Positions 23,199 to 32,313 of a stretch of 38,958 nt of DNA are shown piece after piece (the stretch's first letter is position 1; each line of letters starts with the position of its first letter). The stretch covers positions 1 to 38,958 of the forward strand of contig JAISWI010000036.1 in the NCBI GenBank assembly GCA_031270865.1, written 5' to 3'. Under the pieces are notes generated by a model that was given only the letters and a program-made list of their open reading frames with translations, had not been told where the DNA came from and made no database searches. The translations under genes and the position numbers were made by a program. This DNA is from Oscillospiraceae bacterium. Lineage in GTDB: Bacteria > Bacillota > Clostridia > Christensenellales > Aristaeellaceae.

Positions 23199-26100
23199 TT
23201 ATCTGGGCCGATACCGCCGGATGTTCGGCTTAACACCGTTCGCTATGGCGCGTTTCCTCCTCCGCGCGGCTTCCTTGCACCATTTTCGCATCTGCAGCGG
23301 CGAGGGCGGCTTTGAAAGATGCCAAGTATAGTTGGTTGGTTTCGTCGAATAGTCCTGTGGGGCGACGGACGCATAGTTCTCGTACTCCGTCGAGTAGGCG
23401 TCCGCGCGGGCTACGGACGCATAGTTCTCATACTTCGTCGAGTAGGCGTCCGCGCGGGCGACGACGGTGAATTCCATTCCGGGCTGGAACTCCACGCTGC
23501 TCCAGGTCACGAGCGTCCGGTTTCCTTCGGCGGTTGTCACATCGGCGGCTACCCCGTCGGGCGTGTTACTTGATACGTACTTCATGTTCGGGGGCAGCAG
23601 GTCGGAGACGGTCGTCGTGACGGGCGGCTCGTCGAGCGGAATCGCGCCAATCCGGTCAATGTCGAGATTCGCCTGAGCCGACGTTTGTCGATTTTGTACC
23701 GCTACGTCGCTGGGTCGTGGCAGGATGGTGTACTCGACGCGACTGCCCACTTTGATCTTGACGGGATGTGACTGTGTTCCGGTAACATAGCCGTTCCAGG
23801 TCACGCCGTCGTCGTCGCTGACGCGGGCGGTCTTGACCGGCAGGCCCTTGTCGTAGACGTAGATGAACGCCTCGTCGCGCCACACAGCGGGGATCAATTC
23901 CTCTGGCGGCAATCCTTTCCGCAGCGGCTCTTCATCGTTACAGCCGACGCGCCAGCCCAGGTAATACCACGTCACGCCGCTTTGCTCGATCGTCGCGGGC
24001 GGTTCGGTCCAGTCAGGTTCAGGCAGGTTGTTATAAGCGTCCATTCTATTAAACACATCCCCGCCCGGCACATCGACGGACATACTGCCGTCAGGCGTGA
24101 CCAGCGGTGTGACGTGGTACACCTCGTGGTTGTTCTGGCCAGGCTCGATGCCGTGGAACATCTCGGTAATCTTGTAATTTGTGCTGAAGTATAACGTTAT
24201 CGTGTCGCCAGTATCTACTTCCGGAAGGTCGGAGCGTTGTATTCCGTTTGGCTCGTAGTAATCGACGTATGTGTAGGTTTTGCCGGCGGCGGCGATATTA
24301 TCGCTGAAGTAAGCCGTGCCACCGTCGCGGCCTTGGGTCGCCAGGTCGGTATCGGAGAAGAAGGTTTCCGGGTTGTGGAGGATATGGGTTTTCAACGACC
24401 ATTCGGCGTAACTCACGAAAACCGTTTCGTGTTGTTTATAGTAGAGCGTGATGTGCTGGTTGGACTCCATCTGGCTGGCAGTGAACATGGGATGTTTGGG
24501 GTCGCCGAGCGGGTAATGCTGGCGGTTGTCCCTGGTGGTATCGGGCGGGGTACCTTGGGAATACGAATCCTTATAATCCACGAAAGCCCATGGTTTATCA
24601 GTATTTATGAACCCATTCATATACCGCGTGAACAGCCAGTACGCCACGCCGCGCGGCGCGCTAACTGATACGGAGGTCTCGCCGTCGAAGTTTGGGTTGG
24701 GTATGTCGTTGTAGGGCGGGTCCACGTTGGCGAAGTGTATAGTTATATCCACACTGGTTGTTTTATAGAATAATACCAACGTCTCGCTTAGGTTTGTGGC
24801 GATGTTCGGGTTGTGGCCGCCGGGTTCGTCGAAGTAGGCGGGGTCGGGCGGATTGCCCGGCTGGATATCGGTGTCGATGCCTACGCGCATGTAGCCCAGG
24901 TAGTCGGCGCCGTTGAGCGAGTCGCGCATGTTCTTGACTGAGTAGGTGTCGGCCATGTTTCCCAAGGCGGAGCGCAGGTCGTCATCCAATTTTTGGTCGT
25001 TGGGCAGGTTTGGTATGCCGTCGGACTGGCCATCCCATATGTAGTATTTTTCGGTTACAAGGTAGCCCTCGACCGCCTTGTGGTATGTGCTGTTGGTATC
25101 TTCCAAAGCTCCTTTGGTTGTATTGGCAACTGTGGCGAAGTTAATGTAACCCTTCGCGTCGCCCAGCGCGGACTGATACGCGGCCTGGCCTGCGTTCAGC
25201 GCGCGAACCTTTACCGTGAATACCCTGGGCAGGTCGTCGGAGGTATAGTCCCATGTTATCGTTTGGCCGACAACCGTCGGGGCGCTGCCGTCGGGGTTCG
25301 CGCTGCAGGACTGGATAGTCATGCCGTTCGGGATGGTGTCGGTCAATGTCATCTGGTCGGCGGGCGGTTGGTCGGGCGGGAGTGGCTTTATCAATACGGT
25401 TACAGGATTATTTTCGTCGTCGGCGTTGCCCCATCTTCTGACGCTTTCGGCTGTCTCATCGTCGCCAACGTAGACCTTTAGGCCATCGGCATGGTTGTAG
25501 AAGGCCCTTACTACAGCGTGTGTACTAATTCGGGGGCGATCCATGGTAAACTCTGCGCTTTCCATGTGGATTTCAGTAAGTGCCGCGCAATTGTAAAATA
25601 TAGAGCCAACATTATCTACTTTACCAGTATTCCACGATGAAAGATTCAGATTTTTCAACTTTTCACATTTATAAAACATGCTATTCATGGTTATGACATT
25701 CGAAGTATCGAAATTAGAAACATCAAGCGACTGTATTCTATAGCACCCTAAGAACATACTATCTGTAGATGTCACGTTGGAAGTGTTAAAATTGTGTAGA
25801 TCTAGTTCAGATAGGTTGCCACAATAGCCGAACATGCTTTGCATATCTATGACCTTTGATGTATTAAAACTAGATAAATCCAGCTTGAGCAATTTATCGC
25901 AGTGATAAAATATAGAATACATGTTTTCGGCATTTGAAGTGTTAAAGCGGATTAAATCTAACGATACCAATTTATTGCAGTCATAGTACATGTATGCCAT
26001 ATTTACAGCATTATTCGTATGAAAAGCTTCCATTCCAGCGAATTGCGCCACACTATCGAAAGACCTAAATTGGTATGTGGGCGCGTTCCTCGCGCTCATC

Positions 26101-28742
26101 CAGACGCCGCCTTTGCCGCCGATGAACGCATGGTATGTGTCATCAGCCTCGTCGCTGGTCAGCCAAACATACACTTTAGAGTTGGGATTCAGGTTCGCGG
26201 GGTCGGTCTCGGTGGCGTCCCATGCCTTAAGTATCTCTTTGCCGCCCCACAAACCGTCGGACTGGGCCGCTAAGAAATCGACGGGGCTAGCGTAGTTTTC
26301 CGGCAGGCTGACAAAAGTGATATGGGTTATGCTTGTTTTTGCCGCCACGATGCCCTCGCGGTTCAGGCCGCTCCTGACGTCCGGCGGTTGGTTAAACCAG
26401 GTGGTGTCGTCGGACGGGGCGTCATTGCCTATTGTGAGCATTGGCAGCTCTACTAGTACTTCCATATCCACACCGACGCTAGCGCCGCCCCAGTTTTTGA
26501 CGCTGTTGGCTGTCGTCTCGTTGCCAACGTAGACCTTCAGGCCAGCGGCATGGCCGTAGAAGGCGTTTACAGCGTGCGTATTAACGACTGGGCGATCCGT
26601 GGTAAACTCTGCGCTTTCCATGTGGATTTCAGTAAGTGCCGCGCAGTCGTAAAATATAGCGCTAACCTTATCAACTTCAGTAGTATTCCACGATGAAAGA
26701 TTCAGTGTTTCCAACTTTTGACACCACCCAAACGCGGATGTCATGTCTTTGACTTTTGAAGTATCTAAATTAGAAACATCAAGCGACTGTATTGCTTTGC
26801 AGTAGTAGAATATACTTTCTATAGATATCACGTTTGAAGTATTAAAACTGTGTAGATCTAGCGCGGATAGGTTCTCGCAAAAGCCGAACATGCCGGTCAT
26901 ATCTATGACATTTGATGTATCAAAACTAATTAAATTCAGATCGGTCAACTTACTGCACACATAAAACATGTAAGCCATCTTTTCGACCTTTGAAGTGTTA
27001 AAGCGGGTTAAATTTAATGAAGTCAAATTATAGCAGCCACGGTACATTAATGCCATATTTACGGCATTATCCGTATGAAAAGCTTCCATTTCAGCGAATT
27101 GCGCCACATTACTGAAATTCGTAAATTGGTATGTGTCCGCGTTCCTCGCGCTCATCCAGACGCCGCCTTTGCCGCCGATGAACGCATGGTATTTGTCAGT
27201 CTTGTCGTTGGTCAGCCAAACATACACTTTAGAGTAGGGTTGCAGGTTCGCGGCGTCGGTCTCGGTGGCGTCCCACACCTTAAGTATTGCTTTGCCGCCC
27301 CATACGGGCTGGGCCGCTAAGAATTCGTCGGGGCTAGCGTAGTTTTCCGGCAGGCTAACAAAAGTGATATCGGTTATGCTTATTTTTGCTGCCACGATGC
27401 CCGCGGGGTTCAGGCCGCTCCTGACGGCCGGCGGCTGGTTGAACCAGGTGGTGTCGTCGGGCTGGTTGCCATTGCCTATTGTGAGCATTGGCTCTGCGGG
27501 CTTGCCGTAAACCGTAACGAAGTAATCTATCTCGTCGCCCGACACTACCTCGATAGGCGAATGCGCGCTGCCCGTAGCCCACTCGCCCCCGTTCACGCGG
27601 GCTGTCTTAAGGGCCGGCGGCGACGGATCCCATGCCCCAGTACCCTGCTGTGCGTATAGGAGTTTGGTTGTATTGTCCGCCTCGTTAGGTTCATATGTCC
27701 GGCGGATGTCCGAGTCTATGTCGCCGTTGATATCGTTGCCCACCAGGAACCAGATAGTCCCGTTGTTATCTATGGTCTTAGGCTGGCTGACGCGGTAGGG
27801 TTGGCCAACCCAGCCCATTTCGGTTTCGGAATCGCGGATATCGCTATTTTGGTTGTCCTTATCAACAAAGCGCGCCACAGCTTTCACTTTATCTTGACTA
27901 TTAAAAATATCAAACGAGGCCAGCTCGTAGGCGACGCGGGTAAGGATTTTACAGCTGTGCTCGTAATACGCGGTAAAGAAACCGAAGCCGAAGCCAGGGG
28001 CGTTCCCGTCAATGTGATTGTTCGCTTCCTCGGACGACAGGTCGGCGACGAGGGAGCCGTCCACATATACCTTGAAGGCTGTTCCCGTTGGGTCGGTCCC
28101 GGTCTCCACGCTCACCCGGAAAGGCGCGTCAGATCCGCGTATGACGCCTTTTATAAGCGCGATAGGCTTGCGGGTGACAAGGGAAGATTGAACGTCGGAA
28201 TACCAAAACGAGCCGCCATGTTCCGTGTCCCACGCCTCATTATTCAGGTAATACATGCTCAGGGAGAATGTGTTGGGCGCGTTGGGAGTATTTTCCATCA
28301 CCCCCAGTGGATTGGCGGACTCCAGTATCAGCGCGAAGCCGGTATAGCGGGTGATATTGTCCGCGAGGAAGGACAACACCCCGTTAAAGAGGCAGCCCGT
28401 CTGCCGGAGCGAGTGGAAGTTCATGTTCTTTGGGGAAAGGGTGAAGGCGATTCCGTTGGGGTGGTACTTATCCGAGAATACATAGTCGTAGTACGGATAC
28501 ATGAAGTAACCGTAGAAGTCGATATCCTGCCCGTTGAAAACCACGTGGTCGTCGGTCGGGCTGCCGTTATACACGGCCGACGCGCTTTCGGTATACGCTT
28601 CGTCGTAACCGGAGTGGTCAAGGGTTAGGTTCCAGTCGATCTCACCCGGGTTCGCGGGGAACGGGTCGTAGGCATAGTTGAAGATAACGTCGCCGACAGG
28701 GTCGCGTGGCGTGGAAACCGCAGCCGCTGATGCCGTATTCAT
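23199..28742 (-). CDS. Giant BspA-like leucine-rich repeat protein without signal or anchor
   Basis: An open frame of 1,847 residues. Residues 1-290 look like a lectin-type beta-sandwich (GIAFTL..., AFKVYVDGSLVADL). Residues about 418-766 and 767-1119 are two copies of one module, each ending in BspA/DUF285 repeats of 23-24 residues (FNTSNVxxMxxMFxxCxxLxxLDL). Two DUF11-like segments (YFVTVY, TFTVKVRALNAG) and MucBP-like modules follow, then a 16-residue tandem repeat and a basic tail. Homologous proteins are cell-surface adhesins. Here no signal peptide precedes ASAAAVSTP, and the C-terminus has neither LPXTG nor a membrane helix. ATG 28742 is chosen for AAAGGAAG nine bases upstream; ATG 28772 is possible but has no signal either. 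The region is visibly lower in GC than its surroundings. It may be truncated at both ends or secreted by another route. Confidence 0.8.
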   Translation of the reverse strand: MNTASAAAVSTPRDPVGDVIFNYAYDPFPANPGEIDWNLTLDHSGYDEAYTESASAVYNGSPTDDHVVFNGQDIDFYGYFMYPYYDYVFSDKYHPNGIAFTLSPKNMNFHSLRQTGCLFNGVLSFLADNITRYTGFALILESANPLGVMENTPNAPNTFSLSMYYLNNEAWDTEHGGSFWYSDVQSSLVTRKPIALIKGVIRGSDAPFRVSVETGTDPTGTAFKVYVDGSLVADLSSEEANNHIDGNAPGFGFGFFTAYYEHSCKILTRVAYELASFDIFNSQDKVKAVARFVDKDNQNSDIRDSETEMGWVGQPYRVSQPKTIDNNGTIWFLVGNDINGDIDSDIRRTYEPNEADNTTKLLYAQQGTGAWDPSPPALKTARVNGGEWATGSAHSPIEVVSGDEIDYFVTVYGKPAEPMLTIGNGNQPDDTTWFNQPPAVRSGLNPAGIVAAKISITDITFVSLPENYASPDEFLAAQPVWGGKAILKVWDATETDAANLQPYSKVYVWLTNDKTDKYHAFIGGKGGVWMSARNADTYQFTNFSNVAQFAEMEAFHTDNAVNMALMYRGCYNLTSLNLTRFNTSKVEKMAYMFYVCSKLTDLNLISFDTSNVIDMTGMFGFCENLSALDLHSFNTSNVISIESIFYYCKAIQSLDVSNLDTSKVKDMTSAFGWCQKLETLNLSSWNTTEVDKVSAIFYDCAALTEIHMESAEFTTDRPVVNTHAVNAFYGHAAGLKVYVGNETTANSVKNWGGASVGVDMEVLVELPMLTIGNDAPSDDTTWFNQPPDVRSGLNREGIVAAKTSITHITFVSLPENYASPVDFLAAQSDGLWGGKEILKAWDATETDPANLNPNSKVYVWLTSDEADDTYHAFIGGKGGVWMSARNAPTYQFRSFDSVAQFAGMEAFHTNNAVNMAYMYYDCNKLVSLDLIRFNTSNAENMYSIFYHCDKLLKLDLSSFNTSKVIDMQSMFGYCGNLSELDLHNFNTSNVTSTDSMFLGCYRIQSLDVSNFDTSNVITMNSMFYKCEKLKNLNLSSWNTGKVDNVGSIFYNCAALTEIHMESAEFTMDRPRISTHAVVRAFYNHADGLKVYVGDDETAESVRRWGNADDENNPVTVLIKPLPPDQPPADQMTLTDTIPNGMTIQSCSANPDGSAPTVVGQTITWDYTSDDLPRVFTVKVRALNAGQAAYQSALGDAKGYINFATVANTTKGALEDTNSTYHKAVEGYLVTEKYYIWDGQSDGIPNLPNDQKLDDDLRSALGNMADTYSVKNMRDSLNGADYLGYMRVGIDTDIQPGNPPDPAYFDEPGGHNPNIATNLSETLVLFYKTTSVDITIHFANVDPPYNDIPNPNFDGETSVSVSAPRGVAYWLFTRYMNGFINTDKPWAFVDYKDSYSQGTPPDTTRDNRQHYPLGDPKHPMFTASQMESNQHITLYYKQHETVFVSYAEWSLKTHILHNPETFFSDTDLATQGRDGGTAYFSDNIAAAGKTYTYVDYYEPNGIQRSDLPEVDTGDTITLYFSTNYKITEMFHGIEPGQNNHEVYHVTPLVTPDGSMSVDVPGGDVFNRMDAYNNLPEPDWTEPPATIEQSGVTWYYLGWRVGCNDEEPLRKGLPPEELIPAVWRDEAFIYVYDKGLPVKTARVSDDDGVTWNGYVTGTQSHPVKIKVGSRVEYTILPRPSDVAVQNRQTSAQANLDIDRIGAIPLDEPPVTTTVSDLLPPNMKYVSSNTPDGVAADVTTAEGNRTLVTWSSVEFQPGMEFTVVARADAYSTKYENYASVARADAYSTEYENYASVAPQDYSTKPTNYTWHLSKPPSPLQMRKWCKEAARRRKRAIANGVKPNIRRYRPR
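23367..23462 (-). repeat. 48-bp tandem repeat near the end of the giant gene
   Basis: Two 48-bp units (23367-23414 and 23415-23462) differ at three positions. They encode the 16-residue repeat ARADAYSTKYENYASV and a near-identical copy ending at the DUF11-like domain. The frame is preserved. Confidence 0.85.
25386..27491 (-). repeat. Direct duplication of a 1,047-bp module in the giant gene
   Basis: The codon for Pro in PMLTIGN occurs at 27491 and again at 26444, exactly 1,047 bp (349 codons) apart. The module after each is similar throughout: DDTTWFNQPP, VAAK, ITFVSLPENYASP, WDATETD, SKVYVWLT, FIGGKGGVWMSARNA, then the BspA repeats and LKVYVG. The two copies differ mostly within the repeat loops, suggesting duplication followed by diversification. 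Confidence 0.9.
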
Positions 28743-29148
28743 GTAGGGAAACTTCCTTTCTTCGTGACTCATATATACCGGCGCCGCGCTTGACGTGTCC
28801 GGTCCTATATACTATAGCCGCCCAACCTGAGTCCGCGGGCGAAACCCCGCGCGATCCAACAAGCCGAGCCGCTGTCGCGTGAAACAACGGAAAGCTTACA
28901 ACCTTCTGGGAATCCTCCATTGCTTCTGGAAACATATGTATCCATACATAGAAACCTTCTTACGGGTTACCCTATGCGGTTTACGGGTGTTAGGTGATTG
29001 GCGGGACGACCATCCCGAACCGGCAGGTATGCCCCGCCAGCCACGTTTGGCATCGGCATTATGTTCACACCCAACGGCCTGGGTATGGAAGGATCTTGCT
29101 TTTTTAGGAAAAAGTCGCCAAAGTTGGAGATAAACGACCTGCGAGTAA
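28743..29148. other. Non-coding region between the giant gene and the ABC remnant
   Basis: No gene is recognisable here. On the giant gene's side there is TATAGT (minus strand, near 28815) without a clear -35, and a CGCGGG/CCCGCG hairpin near 28840. Further out are a palindrome TATGTAT-cc-ATACATA (28935-28950), two TTACGGGT direct repeats exactly 21 bp apart (28960 and 28981), and a GC-rich multi-hairpin block at 28998-29040. These may be regulatory, or debris at a rearrangement junction, since the ABC gene starts abruptly at about 29149. Confidence 0.4.
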
Positions 29149-29751
29149 CTAGCCAGCGGCCAGTCCGCGCTCGACCTGGCGGCCGAGACGCTGAAGCTAT
29201 GCGGCATGGAGGCGGACTGCCTGCGCCGATACCCGCACGAGTTCTCCGGCGGGCAGCGCCAGCGCGTCCGCATCGCCCGAGCCTTAGCGCCGAAACCGAA
29301 TTTCTTAGTCGCGGACGAGCCTATAGCCGCTCTGGACGTATCCATACAGGCGCGGATACTAAACCTGCTGGTAGACCTGCAGGAGCAATTGCGCCTGACA
29401 TACCTATTCATATCGCGCGACCTGGGCGTAATCCGCCGCTTCAGCGCGCAAATCGGCGTGATGTACCTGGGCGCGTTGATGGAGACCGGGCCGACCGCCG
29501 CCGTCTACCGCGAGCCTCCGCGCCCATATACCCGATCGTTGTTATCGGCGGTGCCGTCGGGGATGCCGGGCCGGGGAAAGATCAAGCCGCCGCTGCAGGG
29601 CGAGGCGCCCAGCGCGTTCAAGCCGCCGCAGGGATGCCCGTTCCACACGCGCTGCCCGATGGCGTTCGACGTCTGCGCGGCGGCCAAGCCGGAGCTGGCC
29701 GACGCCGGGGACGGCCACCACGTGGCGCGCCATCGCTGGCGCGAAGGGTAA
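29149..29751 (+). pseudogene. 5'-truncated oligopeptide ABC transporter ATPase (OppF/DppF-like)
   Basis: About 200 codons remain, from just before the [13 protein letters not shown] signature (FSGGQ at 29242-29256) through Walker B (LVADEP) and the D-loop to the C-terminal oligopeptide/dipeptide domain ([10 protein letters not shown]). The N-terminal half with Walker A and Q-loop is missing, and a TAA closes the frame at 29146. The H-loop reads ISRD instead of ISHD, with the switch histidine replaced by Arg (29416-29418). An ATG at 29206 exists but the product could not bind ATP properly. None of the partner opp/dpp genes is nearby, so this is a relic of a lost operon. Confidence 0.85.
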
Positions 29752-29818
29752 AACTATGATATACTGACAAAAACACGGTATACCGCCATGTATACTATAA
29801 CCGTGTCAGGAGGCATAT

Positions 29819-31822
29819 ATGCCAGAGCGAGTCCCGGTCGACTTTTTCGCGAAATGCCTGTATCCATCCCATCTGAAATCATACAACGGCGCGTTGTACT
29901 TCATTGGCAAGCGGGGCGACATAGAGCGCAACGCGTATGACAGTGACGTTTACCGCCTTCAGGACGGCAAGGCCGTCCAGCTGACGTCCTCGCGCGACGC
30001 GCAGGACTTCACGCCGACGGAGCGCGGGATCGTGTTCGCGTCGGCGCGTAAGGAAAAGGACAAGGAGGACATAAAGCGCGGCGCGCCGCTGACGGTATAC
30101 CAGCTGCTGCCGTATGACGGCGGCGAGGCGCGGGAGACGCTGCGCGTCCCGCGCAAGGTCCTTGATATAGAGTGGCTGGCCGAAGGCAAGGCGTTGTTCC
30201 GCGCCACGCTGGACCACCGCCTGAACGCGCTGCTGGACGAGAACGGCGGCGACATGGATAAGGCGCTGGCCGCCCGAAAGGAACAGGACGACGCGGCGAC
30301 GGTCATAGACGAACTGCCGTTCTGGTTCAACGGGCAGGGCTTGCTGGGCGGGAAGCGTTCCGCGCTGTACCTATGGGAAGGCGGCACGGCCGCGCTTCTC
30401 ACCGATCCATGGGCGAACGCCGGCAAGCCAACGCTCAACGCGGCGCGGACGAAGGCGCTGTTCACACAACAGGTTTACAAGGACAAGGCGCCGCGATACA
30501 GCGCGTTGATGGAGGTCGACCTGGCGACAAAGACCGTCCGGAGCGTACACGGCGCGCCGGAGGGTCACTTCGTGAGCGTAGGCTACGATCCGGACGGGCT
30601 GATCTACTACGCGTCCATCAAACCCGACGCCCCGCATGGCGAGAACACCAACCCGCGCCTGACCCGCATAAACGCCGACGGCGCGCATGAGACGCTCGAC
30701 CAAACGCCCGACGGAGCGTATAACCACAGAAACACAGTGGGCAGCGACTCGAAGCTGGGTAATATTGACAGCGGGCTGGTGTTCGCGCGCGGCAAGGCCG
30801 CGTTTTTGAACACCGTTGTAAATGATTGCCATATATGCGCGTATGATATTGGAAAAGGCGAGTTCAGCCAAGTCACCGCGCGGCCGGGCATGGTCGTGGA
30901 GTTCATCCCGTGGAAGGACGGTTACGCGGCGATCGCGATGCGCGGCGACGGCCTGCCCGATATATATGAGGTAACGCCCGATGGCGAGGAGAATCGGCTG
31001 AGCGGGCTAAACGACGAGCTGCTGTCCGGTTACAAGATATCCACGCCGGAGCCGTTAACATTTACCAATAAGGAGGGCGTGGCGATCCACGGCTGGGTAA
31101 TACCGCCCGACGAGTGGCCGGGCGGAGGCAAAGCGCCCGCTATACTGGACATACACGGCGGGCCAAAGACGGCGTACGGGTCGGTATTCTTCCACGAAAC
31201 GCAGTACTGGAGCGGCAGAGGTTACGCGGTGATGTACTGCAACCCCACTGGAGGCGATGGCCGGGGCGACGAGTTCGCCGACCTGCGCGGCAAGTATGGC
31301 AAGGTAGATTATGACGATATAATGGGATTTGTCGACGCCGTTTTGGAAAAATATCCCGCTATTGATCCGGAGCGTCTGGGCGTGACCGGAGGGTCATACG
31401 GCGGGTTCATGACGAACTGGATCATCGGGCATACCGACCGGTTCAAGGGCGCGGCGACGCAGCGGTCGATCGCGAGCTGGCTGAGCTTCTCGAACATCAG
31501 CGACATCGGGCACACGTTCGGCGCGGACCAGATGGTCGGCGCGCCGTGGACAAACCCCGAGGAGTGGTGGCGGGCGTCGCCGATCAAGTACGCGCCCGCG
31601 TTCAAGACGCCCACGCTGGTGCTGCACAGCGACGAGGACTACCGCTGCCCGATGGCCGAGGCGCTGCAGCTGTACTACGCGCTGAAACTGATGGATACGC
31701 CAACACGTCTGGTATTGTTCAAGGGCGAGAACCACGAGCTGTCGCGCTCCGGAAAACCGAAGAACCGCGTAAGAAGACTCAACGAGATTACGGATTGGAT
31801 GGATAGGTTTGTGAGGGGATAG
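29819..31822 (+). CDS. S9 family prolyl oligopeptidase-type peptidase
   Basis: A 667-residue serine peptidase resembling acylaminoacyl-peptidase (S9C). An N-terminal beta-propeller (about 1-410) is followed by an alpha/beta-hydrolase domain. The triad is visible: Ser526 in GGSYGG, Asp605 in HSDEDYRCP, and His639 in GENHELSR. The oxyanion region DIHGGP is present. It would cleave short peptides, probably in the cytoplasm because no signal peptide is seen. AGGAGG lies five bases before the ATG. An inverted repeat ACACGGT/ACCGTGT (29773-29779, 29800-29806) overlaps a possible -10 TATACT just upstream. A hairpin follows the gene. Confidence 0.92.
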   Translation: MPERVPVDFFAKCLYPSHLKSYNGALYFIGKRGDIERNAYDSDVYRLQDGKAVQLTSSRDAQDFTPTERGIVFASARKEKDKEDIKRGAPLTVYQLLPYDGGEARETLRVPRKVLDIEWLAEGKALFRATLDHRLNALLDENGGDMDKALAARKEQDDAATVIDELPFWFNGQGLLGGKRSALYLWEGGTAALLTDPWANAGKPTLNAARTKALFTQQVYKDKAPRYSALMEVDLATKTVRSVHGAPEGHFVSVGYDPDGLIYYASIKPDAPHGENTNPRLTRINADGAHETLDQTPDGAYNHRNTVGSDSKLGNIDSGLVFARGKAAFLNTVVNDCHICAYDIGKGEFSQVTARPGMVVEFIPWKDGYAAIAMRGDGLPDIYEVTPDGEENRLSGLNDELLSGYKISTPEPLTFTNKEGVAIHGWVIPPDEWPGGGKAPAILDIHGGPKTAYGSVFFHETQYWSGRGYAVMYCNPTGGDGRGDEFADLRGKYGKVDYDDIMGFVDAVLEKYPAIDPERLGVTGGSYGGFMTNWIIGHTDRFKGAATQRSIASWLSFSNISDIGHTFGADQMVGAPWTNPEEWWRASPIKYAPAFKTPTLVLHSDEDYRCPMAEALQLYYALKLMDTPTRLVLFKGENHELSRSGKPKNRVRRLNEITDWMDRFVRG

Positions 31823-31852
31823 GGGAGGGGACGTATAGTCGATGGCGGCATG

Positions 31853-31878
31853 GACCGCGGCGCGGGATCGCCGCGGTC
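31853..31878 (+). terminator. Perfect 10-bp hairpin after the S9 peptidase gene
   Basis: GACCGCGGCG (31853-31862) and CGCCGCGGTC (31869-31878) enclose a six-base loop, 30 bp after the stop codon. The stem is entirely strong pairs apart from one A-T pair near the base. No T-run follows, so intrinsic termination would be non-canonical. Confidence 0.45.
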
Positions 31879-31947
31879 AGCCGCGATTAGCCCTTGACTA
31901 AACGCGTCCGTCCAGTCTACGGCAGGACATCGAAAGGGGTTGAACCA

Positions 31948-32303
31948 ATGAACAGCGAGTAACAGATTCTAGCGCCGCTTACCAAACTGTCCGCGGACAT
32001 GACCGACGTGAAGGCCGGACAGGCGAAGATTGCAGCCCGCCTATCCGACATTGAGGAGCGGCTTCTTAAACTGGAAGTCGGTCAAATCTTGTTGAAGAAG
32101 GCCATTAGAACGCCGGACTATGACCTTGCCGCGTTCAGAGCGTACTTGCGTCATTAAGAAGAGTGGAAGCTCACCAGACTGGATTAAAGATAAACGAAGG
32201 CAAAGGCTTCGAGATCTCGATTCTGGTTGATACACATCTTGATGTTTACGACCCGTTAGCCAAACGCGTAACAGTATTGGAGAAGCGTCTTAACATCGCG
32301 TAG
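31948..32303 (+). pseudogene. Broken coiled-coil protein gene
   Basis: An ATG at 31948 with AAAGGGG upstream is followed by only MNSE and then TAA (31960-31962). After it the same frame continues with a clear coiled coil (LTKLSADMTDVKAGQAKIAA, then DIEERLLKLEVGQILLKKAI) until a TAA at 32155. The sequence goes on in another frame from about 32163 (VEAHQTGLKI...LAKRVTVLEKRLN) to a TAG at 32301. At least one nonsense change and one frameshift have therefore occurred in a gene of about 115 codons. Heptad-rich proteins of this kind are common in Clostridia and have no known function. Confidence 0.75.
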
Positions 32304-32313
32304 TCGTACCCAT

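Noticed and set aside
28998-29040. Known riboswitch such as a c-di-GMP aptamer
   Set aside because: The hairpins are there, but the conserved loop sequences of known classes are not recognisable.
29206-29751. Intact small ABC ATPase starting at ATG 29206
   Set aside because: Walker A and the Q-loop are missing, homology continues upstream of that ATG, and the H-loop histidine is replaced.
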